A stretch of DNA of 64,000 bases, taken from NCBI RefSeq assembly GCF_016861655.1, contig NZ_BOLN01000005.1:124001-188000 (forward strand), given 5' to 3'. Origin of the DNA: Levilactobacillus lanxiensis (lineage in GTDB: Bacteria; Bacillota; Bacilli; Lactobacillales; Lactobacillaceae). Numbering within the stretch: position 1 is the stretch's first letter; each line of letters begins with the position of its first letter. The notes beneath the pieces are model-generated. The model made no database searches. It saw only the letters and a program-made list of their open reading frames with translations, and had not been told where the DNA came from. The position numbers were made by a program, and so were the translations under genes. Positions 8,003 to 18,198 of this stretch are shown here, piece by piece.

Positions 8003-9715
8003 CTACGCCTTCTTTGACCGTTTCGCCTTCACTTCATCAGCCAAGCCTAATAACTCGTTGGCATGTTCCATTGCTAGCTTCGTGACCTGAGTCCCAGCAG
8101 ACATCCGGGCAATTTCGCTGATTCGGTCGTGTTCACTCAACCGGGTCAATTGCGTTTCGGTCCGGTTGCCCTTGATTTCCTTAGCAATAAAGTAATGGTG
8201 ATCCGCCATGGCTGCGACTTGCGGCAAATGCGTGATACATAGGACCTGAGAAGCCTGGGCAATGCCACTGATCTTCTCGGCAATGGCTTGGGCCACCCGA
8301 CCGCTGACCCCGGTATCTACTTCGTCGAAGATAATCGAGGTAATCCCCTGTGACTCGGAGAAAATCGTCTTCAATGCCAGCATGATTCGCGAGAGTTCCC
8401 CACCGGAAGCAATTTTAGCCAATGGCCGCATGGCTTCGCCAGGATTGGTCCGCAAATAAAATTCCACGTGATCCAGCCCGCTGCTGAGAATCGGTTGGGT
8501 CTTGGACCGCGTAAAGTGCACGGCAAAAACCGTCTTATCCATATATAAATCGGCGAGCTCACCATGAATGGCCGTTTCCAGCTTGTCAGCGGACTGTTTA
8601 CGGGCCTTACTGAGCTGTTCTCCCAGCTTCAACAGCGTCGTTCGTTGAGTCGCAACCTGTGACTCGAGGTCGTCAGCCGTTTCATCGGTGGCCTGCATTT
8701 GCTTGAGTTCCGCCGCAATTTTATCAAAGTATTTCAGAACTTGGGCTTCGGAATCACCGTATTTACGCTTCAACTGATTGATGACGTCTAACCGCCGTTC
8801 AATCTCATCGAGCCGACCCTCATCCCACTCCAGCAGATCCAGTTGAGAAGAGACATCCCCGACCGCGTCGCTTAAGGCGTAGTAGGCCGTTTCCAGACTA
8901 CTAGCAATCTGCTTAAAGGCCGGATCAAAATCAGCGATACCCTGCATGGCTTGCATGGCGCCACTGATTTGATCATTAGCCCCGGGAGCAGTGTCTTCAC
9001 CCGTCAAGGTAATCTGCACCAGCTGTAAGGCGTCGTTGATCTTCTGGAAATTATCCAGTCGTTCCCGTTCAGCAACCAAGCTCTCTTCCTCACCTGGTTG
9101 GAGCTGGGCCGATTCAATCTCGTTGACCTGAAATTTCAGCATATCTAAGTGCTGGGCCCACTCTTTTTCGTTAGCCCGTTTATTTTCTAAGGTTGCCTGT
9201 AACTGGGTATATTGCTGATACACGGCCTGGTAGCGCTGCCGCAGTTTTGCGACCGTGCCCCCAGCAAACTCATCGAGCATCCCCAGATGTTTTTCTGGTT
9301 GCATGAGTTCCTGGTGTTCGTTTTGCCCGTGAATATCAACGGCCGTTTCGCCAATGCGCTTCAACGTGTTGGTATTCACCAGCATGCCATTGACCCGACA
9401 GGTATTGCGACCATTTTGATGGATCTCACGCTGGAGAATCACGCTTCCATCATCATGGTCGATACCCAACTCATCTAGGACTTGATAGGTCGTCCCGCCC
9501 GTGGGAAAGATAAAGCTCCCTTGAATGATGGCCTTATCCGTTCCCGTACGCACAAAATTGGCCGATCCACGACCCCCAGCCAGTAGACCGACTGCGTCAA
9601 TAATAATTGATTTTCCGGCCCCGGTTTCCCCGGTCAGCACGGTCATCCCATTTTTAAAGGCGACGTCCAGTCGATCGATAATGGCAAAGTTTTTAATTGA
9701 CAGCTCTTGTAACAC
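8003..9715 (-). CDS. recN: DNA repair protein RecN
   Basis: SMC-like ATPase acting early in double-strand-break repair. From GTG 9715 (ribosome site GGGGG 6 nt upstream) it has 570 residues, usual for RecN. N-terminal VLQELSIKNFAIIDRLDV, Walker A GETGAGKS near residue 35, a central coiled coil (about 150-370), then the signature LASGGELSRIMLALK and Walker B IIFDEVDTGVSG. Last gene of the folD-xseAB-ispA-tlyA-argR-recN series, an order conserved from bacilli to lactobacilli. Confidence 0.97.
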   Translation of the reverse strand: MLQELSIKNFAIIDRLDVAFKNGMTVLTGETGAGKSIIIDAVGLLAGGRGSANFVRTGTDKAIIQGSFIFPTGGTTYQVLDELGIDHDDGSVILQREIHQNGRNTCRVNGMLVNTNTLKRIGETAVDIHGQNEHQELMQPEKHLGMLDEFAGGTVAKLRQRYQAVYQQYTQLQATLENKRANEKEWAQHLDMLKFQVNEIESAQLQPGEEESLVAERERLDNFQKINDALQLVQITLTGEDTAPGANDQISGAMQAMQGIADFDPAFKQIASSLETAYYALSDAVGDVSSQLDLLEWDEGRLDEIERRLDVINQLKRKYGDSEAQVLKYFDKIAAELKQMQATDETADDLESQVATQRTTLLKLGEQLSKARKQSADKLETAIHGELADLYMDKTVFAVHFTRSKTQPILSSGLDHVEFYLRTNPGEAMRPLAKIASGGELSRIMLALKTIFSESQGITSIIFDEVDTGVSGRVAQAIAEKISGIAQASQVLCITHLPQVAAMADHHYFIAKEIKGNRTETQLTRLSEHDRISEIARMSAGTQVTKLAMEHANELLGLADEVKAKRSKKA

Positions 9716-9789
9716 GTTGTGACCCCCTAAATAAAAGACCACCGCTGTGCATCAGCGCTTGCTGGTCGTCAGTCGTGGTCCGGTCGTTT

Positions 9790-10245
9790 CTAATCCGCAA
9801 TCATGCGGTCAATCGTCTTTTCTAATTGTAAGGCACCCTGATGGGAAACACAAACGGTCAAGACGGAACTATCATCGCCCACCGTCCCAAAAATAAAGTC
9901 ATAACGCATTTGATCCAGTAATGAAGCAACTACTGGACCGTTGCCTGGTAGAACCTTCAAAATGGTGAATTGGTCCTGGACCGCAAAAGATATGTAGGCG
10001 TTTTGTAACGTCCGCTGTAACTTTTTCTGCGTATCAATTTTCTTTTGGACGGGTAGACTGTAGCGGTAGCCACCAGACTCAGCTGGCAGCTTAACCAGCT
10101 GCATCTCCTTGATATCCCGTGAAATGGTCGCTTGCGTCACGTGAATCCCGTCCTCATCTAATAGCCGAACGAAATCCTCTTGCCGTTCAATTTCTCGTGA
10201 TGTCAGTAATCGTTTGAGTAATTGCTGGCGTTCCTGCTTCTTCAT
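9790..10245 (-). CDS. argR: Arginine repressor family regulator
   Basis: A 151-residue ArgR/AhrC protein, an arginine-sensing hexameric DNA-binding regulator. The winged helix is N-terminal (MKKQERQQLLKRLLTSREIERQEDFVRLLDEDGIHVTQATISRDI). The C-terminal oligomerisation and arginine-binding domain contains GTVGDDSSVLTVC, close to the usual GT(I/L)AGDDT motif. The 92-bp gap upstream is AT-rich and contains loosely ARG-box-like TTATGCATTTTTATCA, but I cannot assign an operator firmly. This copy, between tlyA and recN, is the conserved one. Confidence 0.95.
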   Translation of the reverse strand: MKKQERQQLLKRLLTSREIERQEDFVRLLDEDGIHVTQATISRDIKEMQLVKLPAESGGYRYSLPVQKKIDTQKKLQRTLQNAYISFAVQDQFTILKVLPGNGPVVASLLDQMRYDFIFGTVGDDSSVLTVCVSHQGALQLEKTIDRMIAD

Positions 10246-10337
10246 ACCTAGCCCCCCTTATGTGATAAAAATGCATAATCTTATCATATACCAGACCTAA
10301 GTATTTGGAAAGTAAATTCTCATAAATTTCTCATAAT

Positions 10338-11153
10338 CTATTGCTGTAGGCTCTTATAAGCGGCATCAATCGTTTGTTCAACCGATACATTACTTGCACA
10401 GACTGCATTTTTATCAACTGACTGTAAGTGAACCAGGAATTCAATATTCCCTTCGCCACCCCGAATCGGTGAAAAATCTAAGCTCAACACGCTGTATCCC
10501 GTGGCAACCGCAAAATCAATAATCATTTGCACCACGCGGGTATGGACGGCGCGGTCACGAACGATTCCATGACTACCGACATCGTCGCGGTCTGCTTCAA
10601 ATTGCGGCTTGATCAGGGCAACCACGTCACCATCCGTCGCCAGAATGCCCTTCAGCGGCGGCAAAATCATCTTCAAGGAGATGAAGGAGACGTCGATAGA
10701 AGCAAAGGTGGGCTGGCCTTTGGTGAAGTCACTTAACTTACTATAACGGAAGTTGGTATGCTCCATCACAATGACCCGTGGGTCTTGCCGGAGCTTCCAA
10801 ACCAGCTGGTTACTCCCAACGTCCAGCGCATAGCTTAACTGCGCCCCGTTCTGAAGCATGACATCCGTAAATCCACCTGTCGAGGAGCCAATATCCAAGA
10901 CGATACGGTCGGTCACGTCGATATCAAAACTAGTTAAAGCCTTGGCTAACTTAAAGCCGCCCCGTGACACGTAGGGCAAGGGATGGCCCTTCAAATGCAG
11001 TTCGGTGTCTGCTGGAATCATGGATCCCGGCTTATCCAACCGTTCCTCATTTTTTCCTAAGATTTCCCCGGCCATGACGGCACGTTTGGCGTCATCTAAA
11101 GATGTATAAAGTCCCTGTTCAACTAATAAGTCGGCAACTCGTTTCTTTTTCAT
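10338..11153 (-). CDS. tlyA: TlyA-family rRNA 2'-O-methyltransferase
   Basis: A 271-residue protein with an N-terminal S4 RNA-binding domain ([32 protein letters not shown]) and a FtsJ-like methyltransferase domain (PYVSRGGFKLAKAL, then VLDIGSSTGGFTDVMLQNGA, the SAM site, near residue 90). TlyA proteins methylate ribosomal RNA, and some act as hemolysins in heterologous hosts. The start overlaps the end of ispA by 4 bp (ATGA), so the pair is coupled. Confidence 0.93.
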   Translation of the reverse strand: MKKKRVADLLVEQGLYTSLDDAKRAVMAGEILGKNEERLDKPGSMIPADTELHLKGHPLPYVSRGGFKLAKALTSFDIDVTDRIVLDIGSSTGGFTDVMLQNGAQLSYALDVGSNQLVWKLRQDPRVIVMEHTNFRYSKLSDFTKGQPTFASIDVSFISLKMILPPLKGILATDGDVVALIKPQFEADRDDVGSHGIVRDRAVHTRVVQMIIDFAVATGYSVLSLDFSPIRGGEGNIEFLVHLQSVDKNAVCASNVSVEQTIDAAYKSLQQ

Positions 11154-12055
11154 GCATTCACCCGTTTCGTATCAAAGTAACTAAAGAAAGCCGCGAGTAG
11201 CGTTGTATCAACGCTAGCTGGCACCTTGGCTAAGGCCGTCTGACCGCTTTGAATCGTCGCAATCAGCGCCTGATTAGCGCCCGCCAGGCCCAGTTTACCC
11301 GGATAGGTATTCTTGGCCTCCCCGGCATCCTTTTGCGTGGCCTTCCCCAATTCTGTGGGCGTGCTGACCACGTCTAAGATATCATCGTAAATCTGAAAGG
11401 CCAGTCCAAAGGCGTCGGCAAATTCCAGATAGGGTGCCCACTGTGCTTCTGGTGTTTCACTCAGAATCAGTCCGGCCTGAACGGCATAGTGGAGGAGCGC
11501 CCCGGTTTTTTCCCGGTGTAAGACGCGTAGCTTAGCCATCGGTAGGTCCACGTGCTCATTCTGCACGTCCTTAGCCTGTCCGGCGACCATGCCCTTTGGC
11601 CCAGCCGCAACGGCGAGGGCCCGGGTCAGCGCCACCTGCGTCGTTGCTGGCAAGTCCGTCGCCGTCAGCCACTGAAAGGCCAACGTCAGCAGGCCATCAC
11701 CCGCCAGCGTCGCCATGCCAGCACCAAACTTCATGTGATTGGTGGGTTCGCCCCGTCGTAAGGCATCGTTGTCCATTGCTGGCAGATCATCATGAATCAA
11801 CGAATAGGTGTGGAGCAGTTCCAATGCCATGACTGGCCGCCAATCACGCTGGTCGTCAAAGGACCGCCCCAGCGTCTGCAGGGTCGCCACCGTTAATAAT
11901 GGCCGTAAGCGTTTGCCACCGGCTAAAACGGAGTAGCTCATGGCTTCGGCCAAGCGTGCATCCCCACTATCCGTGGCAATGGCCGCCTTTAACGGCGCAT
12001 TTAAGCGCGGTACCCAGGTCGTTTCAAACTGCTGGAGCTGGTCATCAATCGGCAT
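11150..12055 (-). CDS. ispA: Polyprenyl diphosphate synthase (farnesyl/geranylgeranyl type)
   Basis: Condenses isopentenyl diphosphate with allylic diphosphates to make the C15/C20 precursor of undecaprenyl phosphate and quinones. 301 residues from ATG 12055, with GGGGGC upstream. First aspartate-rich motif DDLPAMDND near residue 85, second motif DDILD near 225, plus GKRLRP near the N terminus. The exact chain length cannot be read from the sequence. It overlaps xseB by 11 bp, consistent with coupling. Confidence 0.93.
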   Translation of the reverse strand: MPIDDQLQQFETTWVPRLNAPLKAAIATDSGDARLAEAMSYSVLAGGKRLRPLLTVATLQTLGRSFDDQRDWRPVMALELLHTYSLIHDDLPAMDNDALRRGEPTNHMKFGAGMATLAGDGLLTLAFQWLTATDLPATTQVALTRALAVAAGPKGMVAGQAKDVQNEHVDLPMAKLRVLHREKTGALLHYAVQAGLILSETPEAQWAPYLEFADAFGLAFQIYDDILDVVSTPTELGKATQKDAGEAKNTYPGKLGLAGANQALIATIQSGQTALAKVPASVDTTLLAAFFSYFDTKRVNA

Positions 12056-12293
12056 CACCGTTGCCCCCTTGTGGCGTTTCAAAGGCGACTTCCTGATCAG
12101 AATCATTCATCATGGTCGTCAACGTCTTTTCAGCGTCCTGGAGGGTCGATTGCAGACTCTTGCTCAGCGCGACACCCTTTTGAAACTGGTCCAGGGCTTG
12201 TTCCAATGGAATGTCTCCCTGTTCCAGTTGGGAAACGATGGTTTCTAAGGTCGTTAAATTCTCTTCAAATGTTGGTTGCTTTTCATCACTCAT
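12045..12293 (-). CDS. xseB: Exodeoxyribonuclease VII small subunit
   Basis: 82 residues from ATG 12293 with GGAGGA 5 nt upstream. The family signature [38 protein letters not shown] fills residues 8-45. It partners the large subunit in single-strand-specific exonuclease VII. The start lies 8 bp inside the end of xseA. Confidence 0.95.
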   Translation of the reverse strand: MSDEKQPTFEENLTTLETIVSQLEQGDIPLEQALDQFQKGVALSKSLQSTLQDAEKTLTTMMNDSDQEVAFETPQGGNGDAD

Positions 12294-13638
12294 GTTTGTC
12301 CTCCGATGTTGGTGTAATCGTCTTAATATCGGCTTCAGCCGTGCCGTCACTCAGATGGATCGTTGCTGGGGCAACTTTTAAATCATTCACGCTACGAACC
12401 ACGTGATCATTTTGGGTCACATAGCTATAGCCCCGCCCCATAATCTTAAGTGGGCTTAAATAATCCAGTCCATTGATCAATTGGGCCACTTGTTTCTGTT
12501 GGTTGATTAAATAACGCTTGGCTTCCGTGTTCAGTCGCGCTGACGTCTGGCTCACTAGGAGCTGGTCACGATGGACCCGTTCTAGCGGTGACTGTCCGAG
12601 TAGACCTTGCTGGGCCAATGCAAAACGCTGTTGCCGTTGCCGGACCTGCGTTTGCATATTGCGTGTCAGCGCCTGTTGCGCCCGGTCTAAGCGCTCTACG
12701 TAAGTCTCGTACAACCGTTGTGGCTGTCGGAACACGTAGGCGGTCATTAGTTTATTCAAGCGTTCTTGTTGGAAGTTAATCCGGTTACTCATGGCATTCA
12801 ATAATCGCGTCCGTTGTTGGCTCAGTTTGAGCAATTCATCACTCAGCACGGGAACGGCCAATTCGGCGGCTGCCGTAGGCGTTGCGGCCCGCACATCGGC
12901 CACCAGGTCGGCAATCGTGGTATCCGTTTCGTGCCCGACTGAAGAAATAATCGGCAATTGACTGGCCGCAATGGCCCGCGCCACAATTTCTTCGTTAAAT
13001 GGCCACAAATCTTCGATTGACCCACCACCCCGACCAATAATCAGGGTATCAAATGAGCCGTTGGCGTTGGCCCGTTGAATCTGTCGCACAATGTCGGCTG
13101 CGGCTGCATCCCCCTGCACAACTGCCGGGAAAAGCACAATCTGTGCAATGGGAAAGCGCCGCCGGGTCGTGGTAATAATGTCTCGAATCACGGCCCCACT
13201 GGGACTGGTCACGACCGCAATCCGCTTGGGAAAGCGCGGTAATGGCCGCTTGGGCGCGGTAAATAGACCCTCATCGGCCAGCTTTTGCTTCAGCTGTTCA
13301 TAGGCCTGGTACAGTTGTCCAACGCCGTCTGGCTCCATACGCTCCACGTAGATTTGATAGTTCCCCGTGGGCTCGTACAGAGAAATACGGCCCGTCACCA
13401 GGACCTTCATCCCGGTCTCAGGAGTAAATTTCAGCTTCTCAAAGGCTGATTTGAACATAATGGCGCTAATTTTCGCGTGATCATCCTTCAAGCTAAAGTA
13501 CTGGTGGGCGTGTGGCCGAAGCCGAAAGTTAGAGATTTCACCCGTCAGATACACCTTGCCTAGGTAGGGATCGACGTCAAATTTTCGTTTTAAATACTGG
13601 GTCAGCGCCGTGACCGTTAAATAATCAGTTTGTGCCAA
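12286..13638 (-). CDS. xseA: Exodeoxyribonuclease VII large subunit
   Basis: Catalytic subunit degrading single-stranded DNA to oligonucleotides. I choose TTG 13638 (GGAGTGAGGA upstream), giving 450 residues beginning [20 protein letters not shown], the usual start; a TTG at 13665 would add nine residues. N-terminal OB fold ([23 protein letters not shown]), then the catalytic domain with [27 protein letters not shown] and [17 protein letters not shown]. The C-terminal third is coiled coil. It overlaps folD by 14 bp. Confidence 0.95.
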   Translation of the reverse strand: MAQTDYLTVTALTQYLKRKFDVDPYLGKVYLTGEISNFRLRPHAHQYFSLKDDHAKISAIMFKSAFEKLKFTPETGMKVLVTGRISLYEPTGNYQIYVERMEPDGVGQLYQAYEQLKQKLADEGLFTAPKRPLPRFPKRIAVVTSPSGAVIRDIITTTRRRFPIAQIVLFPAVVQGDAAAADIVRQIQRANANGSFDTLIIGRGGGSIEDLWPFNEEIVARAIAASQLPIISSVGHETDTTIADLVADVRAATPTAAAELAVPVLSDELLKLSQQRTRLLNAMSNRINFQQERLNKLMTAYVFRQPQRLYETYVERLDRAQQALTRNMQTQVRQRQQRFALAQQGLLGQSPLERVHRDQLLVSQTSARLNTEAKRYLINQQKQVAQLINGLDYLSPLKIMGRGYSYVTQNDHVVRSVNDLKVAPATIHLSDGTAEADIKTITPTSEDKHE

Positions 13639-14491
13639 GTTCCTCACTCCACTCGCAAAGGTCAACTGTCTGTTGCATTAGTGTGGCAATCGTCATGGGA
13701 CCAACGCCCCCCGGAACGGGCGTAATGGCACCGGCCCGCTTAACGACGCCGTCAAAGTCCACGTCTCCGGTCAATTTGCCGTTTTCATCACGGTCCATCC
13801 CCACGTCAATGACGATGGCACCCGGTTTCACGTCGGTTTCCTTGATCAAATGGGTTACCCCAGTCGCGACAACCAGCACATCGGCCGTTCGGGTCAATTC
13901 GCTAAGATTCTTGGTGTAGATGTGGGCGATGCTGACCGTCATATCGGCGTTCAACAGCATCGAGGCCATTGGGCGACCTACAATCATACTACGGCCCACG
14001 ACGACTGCATGCTTGCCCCGTAAATGAACCGGGAGTGAAGCTAACATGGTCATGATGCCCCGCGGTGTGCAGGAAACGGGATGGTGTCCTGGTAAGTCGG
14101 CAAATAACCGGCCAACGTTTAAGGGATGGAACCCGTCCACGTCTTTCGCCGGATCAATCTGAGCGACCACGGCTTGTTCGTCCAGTCCCTCAGGTAACGG
14201 TGATTGCACCAAGATCCCATGAATTGCTGGGTCTGCATTGTATTCATTAACAACTTGTAAAAGTTCTGTTTGTGAAATGGTTGCGGGAAGCTGCCGAACC
14301 ACGGAATTGATGCCGAGTTGGCCGGCCTTCTTGTGCTTGTTGCGCACGTAAATGGCGCTGGCGGGGTCTTCACCCACAATAATCACTGCAAGGCCTGGAA
14401 CGACACCACGTTGGGCGAGCGTTGCCACCCGGTCCTTGGTGTGGGCATTGAGGTCTTTCGCCAGTTGTTTGCCGTCGATAATGGTCGTCAT
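13625..14491 (-). CDS. folD: Methylenetetrahydrofolate dehydrogenase / cyclohydrolase FolD
   Basis: Interconverts methylene-, methenyl- and formyl-tetrahydrofolate for one-carbon metabolism. 288 residues, full length. Substrate motif ASAIYVRNKHKKAGQLGI with the catalytic lysine, KDVDGFHPLNVGRL, the nucleotide-binding GKHAVVVGRSMIVGRPMASML near 160 and the PVPGGVGPMTIATLM terminus. Start ATG 14491. First gene of the folD-xseA-xseB-ispA-tlyA-argR-recN group. Confidence 0.97.
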   Translation of the reverse strand: MTTIIDGKQLAKDLNAHTKDRVATLAQRGVVPGLAVIIVGEDPASAIYVRNKHKKAGQLGINSVVRQLPATISQTELLQVVNEYNADPAIHGILVQSPLPEGLDEQAVVAQIDPAKDVDGFHPLNVGRLFADLPGHHPVSCTPRGIMTMLASLPVHLRGKHAVVVGRSMIVGRPMASMLLNADMTVSIAHIYTKNLSELTRTADVLVVATGVTHLIKETDVKPGAIVIDVGMDRDENGKLTGDVDFDGVVKRAGAITPVPGGVGPMTIATLMQQTVDLCEWSEELGTN

Positions 14492-14763
14492 GAAGTTATT
14501 CCTCCCGTAAATTTCAAGTTAACTACCATTTTAGCATAGTTGACCTGAAAACGGGACTGCATCGCGGCGCAAAATGACCCGGTCACAATCTGTTAAACAA
14601 ATTGATTGCTGAAGACTTAATTAGTCCGCACGCTACTAAATTTTCACTCGACACCGCCGTGCGCAGTGACCACTCGTCGCGCACGTCAACGTTAGTATTT
14701 CGCGACAGGTGTTTGTCGCCCGCTGACGTTTCACCGCGACGCACTGACCACATTCAGCGCAAC

Positions 14764-14801
14764 AAAAAAGACCGACCGCTAAAAGTTAGCAGTCAGTCGA
14801 T
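14764..14801 (-). terminator. Terminator after nusB
   Basis: On the minus strand GACTGACTGCTAA and TTAGCGGTCGGTC pair with G-T wobbles and are followed by TTTTTT. The rest of the 316-bp nusB-folD gap (14492-14763) shows no gene or clear signal beyond the space for the folD promoter. Confidence 0.85.
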
Positions 14802-14807
14802 TTGTGA

Positions 14808-15236
14808 CTAAGATTGTGAATCCAACGGTTCATCTAACGTATGTGCAAGCACACCGTTGATGAATCGCCGAGAACGGTCGTCGCTGAAGTTCTTGGCTAA
14901 TTCCAAGGCTTCGTTGACAGCCACTCGGTCAGGCACTTCTTCCACGTAGTCAATTTCATAAAAGGCGATCCGCATGATTACCAAATCAGTTTTGGCAATC
15001 CGCTTGAGCTGCCAGCCAGTGCTCAGGTACTGGTCGATCTTCGCATCCAAGTCAGCTTGGTTTGCTAAGACGCCAGTAACGAGCTTCTGGAGGTAGTCAG
15101 GCACGGGAACGGTTTGGTCCGGGTCATCCGTCAAGACACGTTGGTACAACGCATCATGATCGGCATCGGGATTGGCGTTCAAGGCAAAAAGCATTTGAAA
15201 CGCGCGTTCCCGAATTTGATGTCGTGTAAGTGTCAC
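14808..15236 (-). CDS. nusB: Transcription antitermination protein NusB
   Basis: A 142-residue NusB that binds boxA RNA with S10 in rRNA antitermination. Opens TRHQIRERAFQMLFALN and carries the conserved FYEIDYVEEVPDRVAVNEALELAKNFSDDRSRRFINGVL near the C terminus. The GTG start shares one base with the asp23 stop (TAGTG), so the two genes are tightly coupled. Confidence 0.96.
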   Translation of the reverse strand: MTLTRHQIRERAFQMLFALNANPDADHDALYQRVLTDDPDQTVPVPDYLQKLVTGVLANQADLDAKIDQYLSTGWQLKRIAKTDLVIMRIAFYEIDYVEEVPDRVAVNEALELAKNFSDDRSRRFINGVLAHTLDEPLDSQS

Positions 15237-15676
15237 TATTGGTCACTATCTCCTTCATCGCTCTGGTTAAACAGGTTATCAGGGTCGACCTGTTGCGCCG
15301 TCTTTTCGGGAATGACGCCTTCCACGTGAACGTTAACTTCACGCAAGTCGAGGTCCGTCATGAACAACAATTGTTGCTTCACGTTATCTTGAATGGCCAA
15401 GGCAACCTTAGGCACCGCTACCCCGTAATCCAAGTAAACGTAAACGTCAACCGCTAATTCGTCGCCATCAAAGACCAGCTTAACGCCCTTCCCATGTTGT
15501 TCTTTACGACCCAACAGTTCGGTAACGCTATTTGCTAAAGAACCCCGCATCCGTGCGACGCCTTCGGTTTGACTAGCCGCAATGCCGACGATAATTTCGA
15601 GGACTTGCGGTGCCACTTCGATCTTACCCAAAGCGGGTTCCTTTGATTCTAAAATGATATTAGTATCTTCCGCCAT
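15236..15676 (-). CDS. Asp23/Gls24-family protein (YqhY type)
   Basis: A 146-residue alkaline-shock-protein-23-fold protein, no signal peptide. Typical features are GKIEVAPQVLEIIVGIAASQTEGVARMRG, then DVYVYLDYGVAVPKVALAIQDNVKQQL. The efp-yqhY-nusB order is widely conserved in Firmicutes. In Bacillus, YqhY is linked to control of fatty-acid (acetyl-CoA carboxylase) metabolism, so a similar role is possible here. Confidence 0.9.
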   Translation of the reverse strand: MAEDTNIILESKEPALGKIEVAPQVLEIIVGIAASQTEGVARMRGSLANSVTELLGRKEQHGKGVKLVFDGDELAVDVYVYLDYGVAVPKVALAIQDNVKQQLLFMTDLDLREVNVHVEGVIPEKTAQQVDPDNLFNQSDEGDSDQ

Positions 15677-15715
15677 TCGTTGACCCTCCCTTACTGATTA
15701 AACGTGTGTGAAAAC

Positions 15716-16276
15716 TTAGGCACGGGAAATGTACGTACCGTCAGTTGAGTTGATGGAGAGCTTGTCGCCTTCGTTAACGAAGAATGGCACTTGAACGACT
15801 AAGCCAGTGTTCATGGTAGCAGGCTTGGAACCACCAGAAGCGGTGTTCCCCTTGATACCAGGTTCCGTAGCAACAACTTCCAAGACAACCGTGTTTGGCA
15901 CTTCGATACCGAGAACTTCGGAACCGTATTGAACCAAGTCAACGTTCATGTTTTCTTGTAAGTATGGGAGTTGTGCCTTGATTTGGTCATCTGGCACTTC
16001 GATTTGTTCGAAGTTGTCGGTGTCCATGAAGACCCGGTTACTACCATCTTCGTACAGGTATTGCATCGAACGCGTTTGGATATCAGCACGTTCCATCTTA
16101 GCACCGGCACGGAAAGTCTTTTCTTGAACGGCACCCGTCCGTAAGTTCTTAAGCTTTGAACGAACGAAAGCGCCACCCTTACCAGGCTTAACGTGTTGGA
16201 ACTCAATGATGCGCCAGATTGCGTGATCGACTTCGATCGTTAAACCGTTTTTAAAATCAGCAGTAGAAATTGCCAT
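15716..16276 (-). CDS. efp: Elongation factor P
   Basis: Relieves ribosome stalling at polyproline stretches. 186 residues with the three KOW/OB domains of EF-P. The loop [12 protein letters not shown] places the lysine that is post-translationally modified in many species at residue 33. C-terminal domain ends [17 protein letters not shown]. Lies between pepP and the asp23 gene, 39 bp from the latter. Confidence 0.97.
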   Translation of the reverse strand: MAISTADFKNGLTIEVDHAIWRIIEFQHVKPGKGGAFVRSKLKNLRTGAVQEKTFRAGAKMERADIQTRSMQYLYEDGSNRVFMDTDNFEQIEVPDDQIKAQLPYLQENMNVDLVQYGSEVLGIEVPNTVVLEVVATEPGIKGNTASGGSKPATMNTGLVVQVPFFVNEGDKLSINSTDGTYISRA

Positions 16277-16352
16277 AATGTGTCAGCCTCCTAAAATATG
16301 TCCTCTTTATAATATCAATTCTTACCCATAAAAAGCAAGATAGGTGAGTCAC

Positions 16353-17417
16353 TTACAGAATAATTAAATTTCTCGGCACGGTTGTCAGGGTCTCGTGACC
16401 CGTTGCCGTCACCAATAAATCGTCTTCAATGCGAATGCCACCCTGACCGGCAAAGTAAACGCCGGGTTCCACGGTGATGACCTCGTTTGGGGCCATCACG
16501 TCGGGCCAGCCCCGACCAATGTTCGGACCCTCGTGGATATCCAAGCCAATGCCATGGCCCGTACCGTGAATGAAGGCTGCGCCGTAACCCTGATCGGTCA
16601 AATACTGCCGACCAATGATATCCAGCTCATCCCCCGTGACGCCGGGTTTAACCGCTGCCATAATCTTTTCCTGTGCGGTCTGCACAGCATGATAGGCTGC
16701 CGTCAAAGCGGTCCCGGGATCTCCCAAGGCCACCGTCCGCGTCACATCAGAGGTGTAGCCATCCACGTAAAAGCCACAATCAATCGTGACCAGTTCACCA
16801 CTGGCCAGTTGCTTGTCGCTCGCCTGACCATGCGGCCAAGCTGAACGCGCCCCACTGGCAACGATGGTCCCAAAGCTGGGACCCGTTGCGCCGTGGTCTT
16901 GCATCCACCGTTCGAGCCACTGGGCCGCTTGCCGTTCCGTCATGCCGGGCTTCAACACCTCCAGCAAAGCGAGGACCCCCTCGCTAGTTAGTGCCGTTGC
17001 CCGTTTCAAGGCGGCCAATTCGGCCGGTTCCTTGATTTGACGGAGCGCATCGATTACCCCAGCAAGGGGCACGATGTCAGTCATTAAATGCTCATCTAAC
17101 CATTCAAACTCGGCTAAGGTTAAACTATCCTCAATTCCTAGTACCGTTGCACCAGCGGCCTCTAACGCATCATCAACGGCTTGCAAGTAGTCGCGGGTGA
17201 TTGTTTTCGGGACGTCGGGCATGGTCGCCGCTAATTCAGACTGGTAACGCGCGTCCGTGATAAACACGGCGTCGTGTTCCGTGACCAGCAGATACCCGTC
17301 GCCGGGCTCCACACTGGTGCCGACTAAGTAGCGTTGATTACTGGGTGATGAGACCAAAAAGCTATCGATACTTAACGTGGCAAATTTGGCCTGTAACCGT
17401 TCGATTCTAGTTGTCAT
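16353..17417 (-). CDS. pepP: Xaa-Pro aminopeptidase, M24 family
   Basis: Cytoplasmic metallopeptidase removing residues ahead of proline, or cleaving Xaa-Pro dipeptides. 354 residues: a creatinase N-terminal domain (to about 125), then the pita-bread domain with the metal ligands in DCGFYVDGYTSDVTRT, HGTGHGIGLDIHEGP and a final glutamate in GGIRIEDDLLVT. It sits upstream of efp as YqhT does in Bacillus. PepP versus PepQ specificity is not decided by sequence alone. Confidence 0.92.
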   Translation of the reverse strand: MTTRIERLQAKFATLSIDSFLVSSPSNQRYLVGTSVEPGDGYLLVTEHDAVFITDARYQSELAATMPDVPKTITRDYLQAVDDALEAAGATVLGIEDSLTLAEFEWLDEHLMTDIVPLAGVIDALRQIKEPAELAALKRATALTSEGVLALLEVLKPGMTERQAAQWLERWMQDHGATGPSFGTIVASGARSAWPHGQASDKQLASGELVTIDCGFYVDGYTSDVTRTVALGDPGTALTAAYHAVQTAQEKIMAAVKPGVTGDELDIIGRQYLTDQGYGAAFIHGTGHGIGLDIHEGPNIGRGWPDVMAPNEVITVEPGVYFAGQGGIRIEDDLLVTATGHETLTTVPRNLIIL

Positions 17418-17442
17418 GACCCTAGCCTCCTTGATGTTTGGC

Positions 17443-17492
17443 AGAAAAAAGAAGAACTCAAAGCGAATTGGTCTCGCCTCAAGCTCTTCAGT
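17443..17492 (-). terminator. Terminator of the rplU-prp-rpmA operon
   Basis: On the minus strand GAAGAGCTTGAGGCG and CGCTTTGAGTTCTTC form a long stem with a few mismatches, followed by TTTTTT. Confidence 0.85.
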
Positions 17493-17513
17493 CGTTACGA
17501 GGAAAACCTCGTG

Positions 17514-17813
17514 TTATTTAGCTGCTTCTTCTGCAACTGGGTATACGGATACTTGACGCTTGTCGCGGCCAAGACGTTCGAATTTAACGACGCCAGCAAC
17601 CTTGGCAAACAAAGTATCGTCACCACCGCGGCCTACGTTCAAGCCTGGGTAGATGTGCGTCCCACGTTGGCGGTAAAGGATAGAACCACCGGTAACAGTA
17701 GAACCGTCAGCAGCCTTCGTCCCAAGACGACGACCAGCAGAGTCACGACCGTTAGCAGTAGACCCACCACCTTTATGGTGAGAGAAGAATTGTAAGTTCA
17801 TGTTCATCAGCAT
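17514..17813 (-). CDS. rpmA: 50S ribosomal protein L27 with cleavable N-terminal extension
   Basis: L27 reaches into the peptidyl-transferase centre. From ATG 17813 (GGAGGTG 6 nt upstream) it has 99 residues beginning [17 protein letters not shown]. The NLQFF-S segment is the Firmicute N-terminal extension that the protease Prp removes, and Prp is encoded just upstream. The body [31 protein letters not shown] is typical of L27. Confidence 0.96.
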   Translation of the reverse strand: MLMNMNLQFFSHHKGGGSTANGRDSAGRRLGTKAADGSTVTGGSILYRQRGTHIYPGLNVGRGGDDTLFAKVAGVVKFERLGRDKRQVSVYPVAEEAAK

Positions 17814-17831
17814 AAGTTTCACCTCCGCAAT

Positions 17832-18170
17832 TTAGTCTTTGGTTTCAGCGAATTGAATATAATCCGCGTAATTTGTGGCGACATCTCTTAACCCATCCGC
17901 AAAACTCTGGAGGAGTGTTTGTCCCTTTAATTCGGCCGTTGCTTCCAGCTTTGGTGGAAGGTGGACTTCCAGATAGCCACCCTCCTGATCACGATTCTCA
18001 ACCTCTATTGGAATCTCAGCGATTCGTTGTAGAGCATTAACCGTCGTAATCGCAAGCACCGATACCGCAGCGCAAACAATGTCTTGACCATACTCACCTG
18101 AGTCAGCGTGGCCAGTGATTTGGAATGAATCGATTCGGTTGGTTCCATGATGGAACGTCGCGTGAATCAT
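17832..18170 (-). CDS. prp: Ribosomal-processing cysteine protease Prp
   Basis: A 112-residue cysteine protease that trims the N terminus of L27. Catalytic His21 and Cys33 are in ITGHADSGEYGQDIVCAAVS. It lies between rplU and rpmA, the conserved Firmicute arrangement (YsxB), 18 bp before rpmA. Confidence 0.95.
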   Translation of the reverse strand: MIHATFHHGTNRIDSFQITGHADSGEYGQDIVCAAVSVLAITTVNALQRIAEIPIEVENRDQEGGYLEVHLPPKLEATAELKGQTLLQSFADGLRDVATNYADYIQFAETKD

Positions 18171-18198
18171 CGAGATCGCCTCTCTTTAATCTTTAGGC

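Noticed and set aside
17514-18170. L27 N-terminal extension and Prp as an unusual pair
   Set aside because: This is the established Firmicute arrangement, so not novel.
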